Source: Heracleum sosnowskyi
Taxonomy: Eukaryota; Streptophyta; Magnoliopsida; Apiales; Apiaceae
Length of the DNA stretch: 64,000 bases
Direction: 5' to 3'
NCBI GenBank assembly: GCA_030848705.1
Contig: CM061245.1
Coordinates: 42,846,711-42,910,710 of the forward strand
How positions within the stretch are numbered: the stretch's first letter is position 1; the number at the start of each line of letters is the position of its first letter. The notes beneath the pieces are model-generated. The model saw only the letters and a program-made list of their open reading frames with translations, was not told where the DNA came from and did not search any database. Made by a program: the position numbers and the translations under genes. Positions 22,351 to 31,770 of this stretch are shown here, one piece after another.

Positions 22351-23620
22351 TTACAAGAAATAGCAAGTACTATGCTTAATGAATATCTTCGACCTAAATA
22401 TTTTTGGGCCGAAACTATGTCAACGGTTTGCTATGTTCTTAATCGAGTATTACTACGTCCAATTAAAATGAAGACTCCTTATGAGCTTTATTTTAAGAAG
22501 ACTCCTAAGATAATCTACTTCAAGGTTTTTGGAAGTAAATGCTTTATTTTGAATACAAAAGATTATCTAACAAAATTCGACCCAAAATCTAGTGAGGGTG
22601 TATTTCTTGGTTATTCAAATACAAGCAAAGCTTATCGGGTATTTAATCTTAAAACTTTAATGGCTGAAGAATCAATGAACGTTGTGTTTGATGAATCTAA
22701 ACCGAATTCAAAGTTTAAAGATTTAGTCGACGAGGAAAATGATCCAAAGGAAAATAATCAAGATGAAGTCGAACAAATTATTCGACAAGTTGAAAATTTG
22801 GATCATAATGTTAGTGCACCTAATAATCCTCTCGAAGTGGTTGAGATTGATAATGGATTACCTTAGGATGTTCCATGGATTAAAAATCATCCTATTGATA
22901 ACATTTTAGATGATTTGAGAAAAGAAATCCAAACTCGATCTCAAGTGCAAAATATTGCTAGTAACTTAGCTTTTCTATCACAAATAGAACCCAAATCGGC
23001 TAAAGAAGCCTTAATATACAAGGATTGGATTTTTGCTATGCAAGAAGAATTAAATCAATTTACTCGTAGTAAATTTTGGGAGCTAGTTCCTCAAACACCC
23101 AATACTTACATTATTGGAACTAAATGGGTCTTTCGAAATAAATTAGACGAAAGTGGAACCGTGGTAAGAAATAAAGCAAGACTACTAGCACAAGGTTATA
23201 CACAAATGAAAGGAATAGATTTTGATGAAACTTATGCTCCCGTAGCTAGAATCGAAGCAACTCGAAAGTTTTTAGCCTACGTTTGTCATAAAGGATTTAA
23301 AGTCTATCAAATGGATGTGAAATAGACTTTCCTAAATGGTGTCTTAGAAGAAGAGGTTTTTGTAAGACAACCACCGGGATTCGAAGATCATATCCATCCC
23401 GAATATGTGTATAAATTATATAAAGCCTTATACAGACTAAAACAAGCTCCGAGAGCTTGGTATGAGCGGTTAAGAAAATTCTTGATTGAAAGTGGTTTCA
23501 AAATAGGAATTGCGGATACAACTCTATTTATTAAGTGTGAAGGCGAAGATATATTGCTCGTTCAAATTTACTTAGATGAGTATTATTTTTGGTTCAACCA
23601 AAGAATCACTATCTAAATAA
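22351..23620 (+). pseudogene. Element G pol: integrase C-terminus and reverse transcriptase
   Basis: 22372-22866 carries the integrase C-terminal region (FWAETMSTVCYVLNR, KVFGSKCFILN, FLGYSNTSKAYRVFN). 22915-23325 carries the RT start (AMQEELNQFTRSKFWELVP, VVRNKARLLAQGYTQ, FDETYAPVARIEATR, YQMDVK) and ends in a TAG within the MDVKSAFLNG motif. 23407-23616 continues (ALYRLKQAPRAWYERL). It shows IYLDE where the catalytic YVDD loop should be, because one extra base at about 23580 shifts the frame. Stops also occur at 22864. Confidence 0.87.
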
Positions 23621-24217
23621 TTGTCGGATAAAATGAGTAAAGAATTCGAGATGAGCATGATGGGAGAATTAAATTTCTTTTTAGGATTGCAAATAAAGCA
23701 ATCTAATGAAAATTAAAACCAATTAGTACTAAAGAAATGCTAAATATTTCCCAATCTAAATATTGCAAGGAAATGCTAAAGAAATTCGAAATGGAAAATG
23801 TAAAACCAATTAGTACTCCCATGGCAACCACTGAAAAGTTAACTACATATTTTCTTGGTATCTCGGTTGATATTAAGAAATATCGAGGTATGATTGGAAG
23901 TTTACTTTATATCACGGCTAGTAGACCGGATATATAATATAGTGTTTGCAAATGTGAACACTTTCATGCGGACCCTAAAGAATCTCATTTATCGACCGTT
24001 AAGCGGATATTTAGATATCTTAAAGGTACCACTGAAAGCACATAGATATACGACATCATTTTCTTCGTGAACATGTCAATAAGGGCAATATAAAAATGAA
24101 TCATGTTGATACAGAATTCAATATTGTCGACATTTTTACGAAACCTTTGAACTCCGATAGATTCACTAAATTAAGATTGGATTTAGGAATGTTGGAAAGT
24201 TCAAGTGATAAAATGTA
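23621..24217 (+). pseudogene. Element G pol: RT end and truncated RNase H
   Basis: RT-end motifs are visible (FEMSMMGELNFFLGLQ, KYRGMIGSLLYITASRPDI then TAA, DPKESHLSTVKRIFRYLKGT). Directly after LKGT near 24030 the sequence jumps to HRYTTSFSS/HIDIRHHFLREHVN-type RNase H tail and DIFTKPLN. Most of RNase H, including its catalytic boxes, is therefore deleted. A short duplication of AAACCAATTAGTACT occurs at 23713 and 23803. Confidence 0.8.
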
Positions 24218-25884
24218 GAAATGATTCTATATTTTGTTACAACATATTTATTAGAAATTATCTAAAAATATTTTTAATCAACCTCCGGTCAAGCGTATTA
24301 TTTGAACGGGTCTTCCGACTCAGATTTTTCGGTAGTAAATTTGACCAAGTAAATATAAATGTTCATTTATATTTGTGAGTTTGATCATTAATAGGCTTGG
24401 AAATTTCCTAATAAATATAAAATAAATTTTAATTAAAATTCACACATCGCATGGCCTTGAAATTGATTAATTTCAAAACACGGAGCAAATATTGAAAATT
24501 AATCAAAATCTCCAAGAAAATAATTTATCACGTCTAATATTTTTAGAATTATTTTCTTAGGTTATAGTTATTTTCTACCATTTATTTAATATTTTATCTA
24601 ATTGATAAGATATTTAAAATGAATTTAGAAAATAATTATTTACACAAAATTGTATGAAAAATCGAATAAATACAATTTGTTTCAGCTTTGTGGCCACGTG
24701 GCAAGGCCTGATTTGTCGAAATAAAGTCACAGGGATTGCCAAATAAGATTGGGGTTTTAATCCTGGCCATTGATTCAAGAGTTGGAGTAATCTGGACTGT
24801 TCATTCCATTTGATATACATATTTTTTTATACAACATATCTAGAAAATTTCACCTCTCTCGTCTCTCTCGAATCTAACCTAAACCCTAATCGCCATTTTG
24901 CAAATTCCGGACACACCTTTGATTTTTCAGAAAATCTAACCACATATTCATGTTCTACACGTTCGATTACATCTATTCTGATGTCGATTTTCAAGTTTCT
25001 TATATCGGATTTGATTCCGTTTGAAAGTCGACTTAGAATACACATCGAATCATGAATTTTATGTGTTTATTTTCTCTCCAGGTGGTTGTTGCAATACAAC
25101 TGAGACTTAGTTCGACAAGGATTCTATATAAATCGAGAAATTGATTGCTTTTTTTGTTTAAATCTTGCCTGACTAGTCTTGAGTCTTCCATTGCATCGAT
25201 ACTGATTCGATTCGAGTATATGTGTTGGTTTTATATATGAGTATTGCAAATTTAGCTCATTTGTGTGGAAAGAGTTTGATTACTCTTGGTTTTTTAATCG
25301 ATTAATGATGTATAAACCTCTTTCACGCAAATGTGCATATGTTTATGCTTATATTTATTTTAATTTGCTAATTCTAAGTGTTTCATGTTTTTTGTGTTTT
25401 TGATGATAACTCGATCTTAACTCGGGGTGACTCGGTCGTAACTCGGTGTGACTCAGTGGATTATGATTCGTGTTTGCTCTTATTTGCAATTTATTGCTTG
25501 TGTGATTGATTTTGTGTTTTGTTTGGTATATCATGTGTATAAACGCCATGATAAAGGTACACAAATTCAAAACCCTACTTTCAGTGTGTATTCGAACTGA
25601 TTGAGATGATAATTGTGTATTTTGTGATAGTAGTTCGATTATATGATTGATTAAATTGTGCTTTGAATTTACTTGTTGAGAGCATTGTTGAATTGAGCTT
25701 GATGATTTTTTATTGCTTATCAGTTCTAGTTCATTTGAGATTACATCATTGCCTTGATTGAGTTTAATTCGATCATTTATTTAAATTGAATTAATTCAGT
25801 GAATTTTATATGGCGAGGACAATGTATGGTTGGTTCTGCTAAGGAATTAATGATATCATATTTAATCTCACATGGTATTGAGAT
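24218..25884. other. Unassigned noncoding DNA between elements G and B
   Basis: No long ORF on either strand. 24840-25090 has features of a plant 5' leader: a CTCTCTCGTCTCTCTCG pyrimidine tract, AACCTAAACCCTAATCGCC and TTTCTCTCCAGGTGG, which could be a splice acceptor. It could equally be an unrelated LTR. A 21 bp unit with TAACTCGG...GACTCGG is repeated twice at 25418-25459. No polypurine tract or LTR partner was found. Confidence 0.4.
25418..25459. repeat. Short tandem repeat, two 21 bp units
   Basis: TAACTCGGGGTGACTCGG and TAACTCGGTGTGACTCAG are adjacent near-identical units, with a partial third (TAACTCGATC) just upstream at 25407. Confidence 0.8.
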
Positions 25885-27198
25885 TGTTAGGTCCTGATAT
25901 GTTTGTAGAAGGGGGGTTGAATACAAACAATACCGTTTAATCGAATTTGTCCTTTTAAGATTAAACAATATAGAACAAATTATTGCGGAATAAAACTGAA
26001 ATAATATTCAAGTTAAATATAACTCTATTAAACTTGAAAGGTGTTACAATTCTGATCACTGATTACAATGAACTTGATAAAACAAACCTAGAATAAATTC
26101 GACATGAATTTATCTATTTTTGTAATAAAAAGGATCGAATACTAAAACGTAGTTCGATATAAAATCTAGGGATTATGATCCGCTAGAAAGCTAAAGAAGT
26201 ACAAGAGAATCAGTTCTTATGAATTAAATGTTATGAACTAATCAAGATTTAATTCTCCTGAGGAAATTAAATGCTTTGCTGATGATGAAGTAATGAAGAC
26301 AGTTGAGAGAAATATGATGTTGAAATGTTTCTGTCTTTACTTTTGTGTGTTGATATCTTCTTCAAGTCTTCTGCATTTCCTTTTATATCAAATGCTTTTC
26401 TTTTGTAATCACACGTGCAAATCCACTTGACAGAATGAGATTTTTCACTAGGAAGCAGAAAAACAATGTTTTTGGCCTTGGAAGACTCTCGGGAAGACTA
26501 CCATTGCAAAGGGAAGACAATCGGGAAAACTTAGATTTGGCTTAGGAAGACAATCGGGAAGACTCACTTGGAGTCTTCCTAGTTCAATAAACTAAGTCTC
26601 CCTAGTTCAAACCTAAGTCTTCCTAGTTCATTTTTATTCTAATTTAAATAATTAACTAAATAAATTATGTATTAAATTAATTCTTTACAGAATTAATTTA
26701 ATAAATAATTTACTTAATAGTATTAATTATTTATAAGAGAATAAATAGAATTAGTTGACTTCTCAATCAATTCCAGAATCACTTAAAACTTAGATAAATA
26801 ACAAACACAATAGTACGTTGACACTCAATGCACGGTCTGGTTCATGAGTGACTAACGACAATGTCTGTTCTTTATCTGTTTGACTTTAAGCAGTGATTCA
26901 CTTCCTTCTCATTCAAGAACTCCGTAATCAGTATCTTTTGTTGTCACCACTTGAAATCTCCGTCACTTTAATAAATCCACTGAGCTTGAATACTTCATTG
27001 AGGCTTGATCAATAAATTGAGCTTCTTTCAATGTAGAATCACTTCAAGTCTGTAGATGACTTTAATCTTCATTCTTTGACAGATATAATATTCTGAGATT
27101 CCCGTGACATTTGATTTTTATTATTTACTTATTACATCTTAATTAAAGTTGAGTAGAATCCTTGGTGTTTACAAATAGGCCTAGACATATGCCTTTCA
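25885..27198 (-). repeat. Element B 3' LTR (complete)
   Basis: 1314 bp from TGTTAGG to CCTTTCA, with the GTAGAAGGGGGGTTGAATAC Sirevirus end signature and an abutting polypurine tract. It contains the family-specific motif cluster at 26479-26630. Confidence 0.92.
26479..26630. promoter_or_regulatory. Iterated motif cluster in element B 3' LTR
   Basis: Repeats of GGAAGACNNTCGGGAAGAC and its inverted form GTCTTCCTAGTTC: GGAAGACTCTCGGGAAGAC at 26480, GGAAGACAATCGGGAAAAC at 26512, GGAAGACAATCGGGAAGAC at 26545, then GTCTTCCTAGTTC at 26573 and 26618 and GTCTCCCTAGTTC at 26596. The same motif returns at 31551-31695 upstream of the env-like ORF. Confidence 0.7.
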
Positions 27199-27212
27199 AT
27201 CTCCCCCTATTT
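27199..27212 (-). other. Element B polypurine tract
   Basis: ATCTCCCCCTATTT on the plus strand, purine-rich on the sense strand, adjoining the 3' LTR. Confidence 0.85.
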
Positions 27213-27493
27213 GTTTGTTAGACAATAACAACCAAATACCTCTAGAGGATAACTCAACTAAAACAAGAAAAGATAAGACTTTTAAGAGCCAAGAAAATAA
27301 TAAAAAGTTCTGGATTAAATATAACAATTTCCAGATTCAAACAATAAAGATAAATACAAGATAGATGTTCCTCTAGTCTGAACATATGAATACATTTTCC
27401 TATCTTGATTTACCTAGCTCTAAACATATAACATTTACAAATGAGCTAAACTACATCATGCCTTTAGTCTCTAATTTCACCTTCTTCAGCTTC

Positions 27494-30400
27494 TTACAAG
27501 GTGACTAGAAGATCTTTGTCAAGGACACGATCACTTTCAGAAACCACACCACTTGGCATTACTGGTTGAGTGGTGATCTTCTTCAATATATTCTTCATCT
27601 GAGCATACCTTGGAACTTTCTCCGTGCAGTAGTCTGAAATCATATCAGCAACTTCAGACTTGTCTTCAGTGGTAAACCCAGAAGTTCTTAGAAGATTCTC
27701 CAACTTCACCAGTTGCATAGTAGTCTGTAGCTTCAAAGAATCAGGATCCAGCCTAACAGTCTCTAAAGTTGTACCTCTGTCGATTTTAACTTCATAAGGA
27801 AAGTGCACAACTTGAGGGCTGGCCTTCATAGCAGAATCTCTCAGCCGGTCATATAGAAGCTCGTTCAAGCAAGAAGATCTCTTTACCTTACTCATAAGAA
27901 TCCACAATTCAGAGAGAGATCTTCTTTGGAGTAGTTCAAGAGAGACGGTGAATGACCCTTCAAGAGCACTTGAGACATAAATGTACAATTCCTGCCTCAC
28001 TTGATCAAATGCAGACATAATCCTTAGAATATCTTCCTTCAATGCCTTCATACATAATGAGTTGTCTGGATTAACAGTTCTGATCTTCTCAAGTAGCTTC
28101 AGAAAAGTAGCATCATTGTTTGTGCCTCTCTGAGGGATATCAAACATCTCCCTTGCCTTATCCCATTTGCTTCCTTGCTTCATCCTAACATCCAATCTCC
28201 TTTCTTTGACATGAATACTATGAAGACGTTGTTTGTCTTCATGTTCAGCCTTTTGAATTTTCAGCTTCTGAGAAATGATGTCAGAGACCTTAGCATTCTC
28301 ATCTTCCTTTCTCCTTAGTTCTGCCTGTTGCTTCTTCAACTCCTTCTGAAACAAAGGGTCAGGTGTGTATAGATCAGCTTCATCTTCCCAATCCTCAAAG
28401 TTGGCTGCCTCTTCAACCTCCTCCTCACCAAAAGCTTCTTCAGGTATGGTCTTCCCAAGATCACCAGATGTGTCAAATTGGAAGTCATCCTGTTCACCGT
28501 GGTAGTAGTAGAAATCATCAAAGACAGTCTCCTCCAATGATTGTTTCCCTTTCCCTTTATCTTTTCCAACTCCAGAAGCTCCTCCAGCTTCTCCTTCTCC
28601 TTTCTTCTCCTTCTCCCCCTTAGTTGAGGAATCCTCTACAGATTTAGCTTTGGAAGCCCTAGGATTCACCTCAGAAGTTCTCCTTATTTCTCCTTCTTCT
28701 CTTCTATCTCCTCCTTCATCAGCATCATCATCCTCATCATCATCATCTCCCTCAAAGAATGTTCTTTGTTGTGCTGTAGGTTGATGTGAATTCTTTATCA
28801 TGTTGTACAAGTGCTTCATACCTTCATTAAGATGCTCCATCCCTCCTTCTATCCTTGATATCCTTTCTTCATTAAACCTTTGATTTTCATCAGCTGTTTG
28901 CAGAATAAAGTCCACCTTGGTAGAAATAGAAGCAATCTCCTTGACACTCTCCGATATCTTAGCATTTGATGTTGTAAGATCAGAGATGTCTGAAGCCACC
29001 AGTACTTGAGATTGTTGCATTGAATTCAGCCTCGGGAGTAGATTATTCTTCAGTCCTTGCAAGTCATCTTTCACAGTACCCAGCTGATTTGATACAGAGG
29101 CGGTAGATTGTGCAACCACTTGTGCTTTTAGAAGAGTGTTCTCAGCCTGGGTGTCTTGTAACTTCCTTTGTAGATCAGCTAGCTGTTTCAACAAAGCAGT
29201 GTTTGTGTCAGTGTGTGCACTCACTTCAATTGCTCTCAGTGGTGTTTCACTCAACTCACGTGCTTGTGTATCACTCGGTGTTTGACTCATATCTCTCACC
29301 ACTAACTGTCTTTCTAGATTTTCAGAAGATGTACTTGCATGAAAAATCACCCTAGCCCCTTCAAGAGAGGCCAGTGGTGGTGCAATGGGAGTTCGCAATT
29401 CCCGATCCCTGATTGAGTCTGTCAAAATATTTGATATTGTATACTGAATTGCTTCAGGGACAGACTCATCAGGTTGCCTTTCACTTTCTCCAGTAAAAAC
29501 TGCGAGTGAAAAATACCTTAGGGGAGCCAGATATATTCCCTCTGGGAGGGGAGAAAATGATTCTATTATTGGTGGCGAAGAATCAGATTTTCCCTCTGAT
29601 GCCTGTGAAGGCACTTCTACCGTAACTATGGTAGGCACTGTTTCAAAGTCAAAATTAAAGTGCTCTCCTAACATAGTGTCCTGAGTATCATCTATTTGGA
29701 TATCTTCTCCCATTGTGAGTAATGGGAGAGTGCTTGACTCAGTACAAGATGCCATGGCCTGATGGCGAATTTCAATAGATCCACCCTGTTGAGAGGATGT
29801 CTCCAGAGACTGTTCAGTGGCCATATTTATGTCCATATCCTGTTGAGAGGATCCAGATGGGCTTACAGATGCCTCCCTATAGGTTTTTCTTTTCTTTAAG
29901 GGTGGAGACAGAGTTGTGGGAGCACTCTTTGTAGCTACATCACTAACACTTCTAGAACTGGTTTGTACATTAGGCTCAGGTTGTGTATCAGGAGTGTTTG
30001 ACTCTCTGTTTGGCTCTATGACCTGGGTCAGAGACTGTGGTTCTACAATCTCTGGGTTAGCCCTAACAACCACTTGGGTTCCAATTGAAGTACCAGAAGA
30101 AGAACCAGGGTTAGGAATAACTACCTGTAGTGGAACTGGATGTGGCTTAGGAACTTGTTCACCAAAGATAGGAAGATTAATGAATTGACTCATCAATGGT
30201 GAAACAAGAACAGGGATGTTGAGGAATTTGGATGAGACATCAAGTCTGGTGTAGAATTTGGTGTCTGTGATTGGAGAGGTTTCAAATCTAGCTTCCCTAA
30301 ACAGTTCTACCTGCTCAGCAGTGAGAAGATGATTAATGATAAGAGTGAGAAAGCGAGGGTACCAACACTTCACTTTCACATGATTATCAGAATCTCTCCT

Positions 30401-30967
30401 AGAGTGAGCAAGCCTATTAAGCATAATGTTCCACAGAATTTCAGCAAAATTTAACCTACGACCAAATACTATAACATAAGCAATATACTGATTAAGACTG
30501 GTAATGCAATGAAAATTTGTTTTTGTGCAGTTACCAAATACTCTTGCTATAGTATCAAAGAACAGATCCCATTCCCTTACAACAAAGCTTTTAGATAATT
30601 TGACCATTTGGAAGGGACCCTGATAATGAATATTCACAAAGAACTGTGATAACTCATCATCAGTGGGTAAGGGATCAAACCTGTCCTTTGGAAAATGTAA
30701 AACATCACAAAATAACTCAAAAGTGACTGTATATTGCTGATTTAAAATATTGAAAGTAAAAGATTTTGAATCTTCAGCAATAACAGCACTTGAACACAAC
30801 ATCCTTAATGGATCAATTTTAAGAAGTGCATTGGCACAAATAGCATGACTGACACAAGTCTCGCTATTTAAAAATTGAATCCACGGTCTAAAACGTTCCA
30901 CTTTACACTTAGACGGATCAAAATACCCAACATAATTATTTAAAACGAGTTCAAAATTAGGATCCAT
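27494..30967 (-). CDS. Element B env-like ORF, intact, 1157 codons
   Basis: One uninterrupted frame from MDPNFELVLNNYVGYF. Residues 1-~260 form a globular domain shared in outline with elements A and C (FRPWIQFLNS, FVVREWDLFFD, WYPRFLTLIINHL). Residues ~260-590 are Ser/Thr/Pro/Gln-rich. A coiled coil follows near 595-700 (LLKQLADLQRKLQDTQAEN). Near 745 is a strongly acidic run (EGDDDDEDDDADEG), then a Lys/Glu/Gly linker, an acidic segment and a helical C-terminal domain (~890-1157). There is no signal peptide or transmembrane helix, so 'envelope' describes only its position after pol. The acidic, basic and coiled-coil make-up suits a nuclear or particle-associated protein better; that is inference. 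It stays open although the element's pol is gone. Confidence 0.82.
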   Translation of the reverse strand: MDPNFELVLNNYVGYFDPSKCKVERFRPWIQFLNSETCVSHAICANALLKIDPLRMLCSSAVIAEDSKSFTFNILNQQYTVTFELFCDVLHFPKDRFDPLPTDDELSQFFVNIHYQGPFQMVKLSKSFVVREWDLFFDTIARVFGNCTKTNFHCITSLNQYIAYVIVFGRRLNFAEILWNIMLNRLAHSRRDSDNHVKVKCWYPRFLTLIINHLLTAEQVELFREARFETSPITDTKFYTRLDVSSKFLNIPVLVSPLMSQFINLPIFGEQVPKPHPVPLQVVIPNPGSSSGTSIGTQVVVRANPEIVEPQSLTQVIEPNRESNTPDTQPEPNVQTSSRSVSDVATKSAPTTLSPPLKKRKTYREASVSPSGSSQQDMDINMATEQSLETSSQQGGSIEIRHQAMASCTESSTLPLLTMGEDIQIDDTQDTMLGEHFNFDFETVPTIVTVEVPSQASEGKSDSSPPIIESFSPLPEGIYLAPLRYFSLAVFTGESERQPDESVPEAIQYTISNILTDSIRDRELRTPIAPPLASLEGARVIFHASTSSENLERQLVVRDMSQTPSDTQARELSETPLRAIEVSAHTDTNTALLKQLADLQRKLQDTQAENTLLKAQVVAQSTASVSNQLGTVKDDLQGLKNNLLPRLNSMQQSQVLVASDISDLTTSNAKISESVKEIASISTKVDFILQTADENQRFNEERISRIEGGMEHLNEGMKHLYNMIKNSHQPTAQQRTFFEGDDDDEDDDADEGGDRREEGEIRRTSEVNPRASKAKSVEDSSTKGEKEKKGEGEAGGASGVGKDKGKGKQSLEETVFDDFYYYHGEQDDFQFDTSGDLGKTIPEEAFGEEEVEEAANFEDWEDEADLYTPDPLFQKELKKQQAELRRKEDENAKVSDIISQKLKIQKAEHEDKQRLHSIHVKERRLDVRMKQGSKWDKAREMFDIPQRGTNNDATFLKLLEKIRTVNPDNSLCMKALKEDILRIMSAFDQVRQELYIYVSSALEGSFTVSLELLQRRSLSELWILMSKVKRSSCLNELLYDRLRDSAMKASPQVVHFPYEVKIDRGTTLETVRLDPDSLKLQTTMQLVKLENLLRTSGFTTEDKSEVADMISDYCTEKVPRYAQMKNILKKITTQPVMPSGVVSESDRVLDKDLLVTL

Positions 30968-31705
30968 TTAGATAAAAACAATAAATTTTAATCAATTTAA
31001 AATTAAATTAAAATTTTAGGGATTTTTAGAATTAATTAAAATTAATTAAAATCCACAAAATTAAAATTTTACCAAAATTAACCAATTTTAAAAAATATGA
31101 TCCTAAAATTCGAACTACAACTGAAAAGCAAAAACTAAAATGGGCAAATGAATCTCAAGAACACACACACACACACACACAGTTTATCAATCACAGAAAA
31201 CACTATGATCACTAACACACACGAATTACTTAACAAACTCAAGAAAAAAAACAAGTCGAATGAGAAATGAGAAGACAAAAAATGGACAACAATTCGACTT
31301 ATTTTCTTTGAATAAGAAAGAACAAAGAGATTTGCTAAGTAAAAACTTGAGCAACAATGAACAAGATCAAGGCTTTCTGCAGAAACTGAGAATTCGAAAG
31401 GGGGTACTCAAAAACTGATAAGGCAAAAAAAAACTGATAAGGCAAAAAAAACTGCTATGGAATGCGTGTATGTACTGTGTATCTATATATATATATTAAT
31501 AAAACAATAAAACTGAAAAGAAAAGAATACTTAGCGTTTTTTTTAAAATTGTACTAGGAAGACAATCGGGAAGACTTAGGATAGTCTTCCCGGTAGTCTT
31601 CCTAATACGATTTAGAAAGATTTCCGGAAAATAAATAAAACAAAAACAGAAAATAATAAAAATATTTCTAAGTCTTCCCGGTAGTCTTCCTAGTATAAAA
31701 CTGGG
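30968..31705 (-). promoter_or_regulatory. Element B spacer upstream of env-like ORF, with motif cluster
   Basis: Noncoding leader of the env-like ORF. It is AT-rich near the start codon, with an AC microsatellite at 31161-31181 and a TA run near 31482-31497. From 31551 to 31695 the LTR motif recurs: AGGAAGACAATCGGGAAGAC at 31556, AGTCTTCCCGGTAGTCTTCC at 31583 and again at 31671. Placement mirrors the element A spacer cluster. The upstream end is cut by fragment F. Confidence 0.6.
31161..31181. repeat. AC microsatellite
   Basis: Ten consecutive AC dinucleotides in the leader of the element B env-like ORF. Confidence 0.95.
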
Positions 31706-31770
31706 AATGAGTAATATGGATTTAAGCACACTGTCAACAAGGCACAATGAGTAATATGGATTTAAGCACA
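31706..31770. repeat. 40 bp duplication at the left border of fragment F
   Basis: AATGAGTAATATGGATTTAA and the following GCACA occur at 31706 and again at 31746, separated by CTGTCAACAAGGCAC. Element C has only one copy. Such a filler duplication is usual at end-joining junctions. Confidence 0.85.

Larger units (their letters stand above)
16401..24217 (+). mobile_element. Element G: degraded Ty1/Copia element lacking a 3' LTR
   Basis: A plus-strand element with LTR end, PBS, gag and pol in Copia order (protease, integrase, RT, RNase H). It ends with DIFTKPL...LDLGMLES at about 24200. There is no env-like ORF, polypurine tract or second LTR. The many stops, frameshifts, an RNase H deletion and a TA microsatellite in the reading frame show that it is old. 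The long Gag with coiled coil and a second Cys/His box, and the LTR-end pyrimidine run, favour a Sirevirus relative without env-like ORF. Confidence 0.85.

Noticed and set aside
24885..24895. CTAAACCCTAAT as telomere-type repeat
   Set aside because: Only one unit is present. Such words are common in plant 5' leaders.
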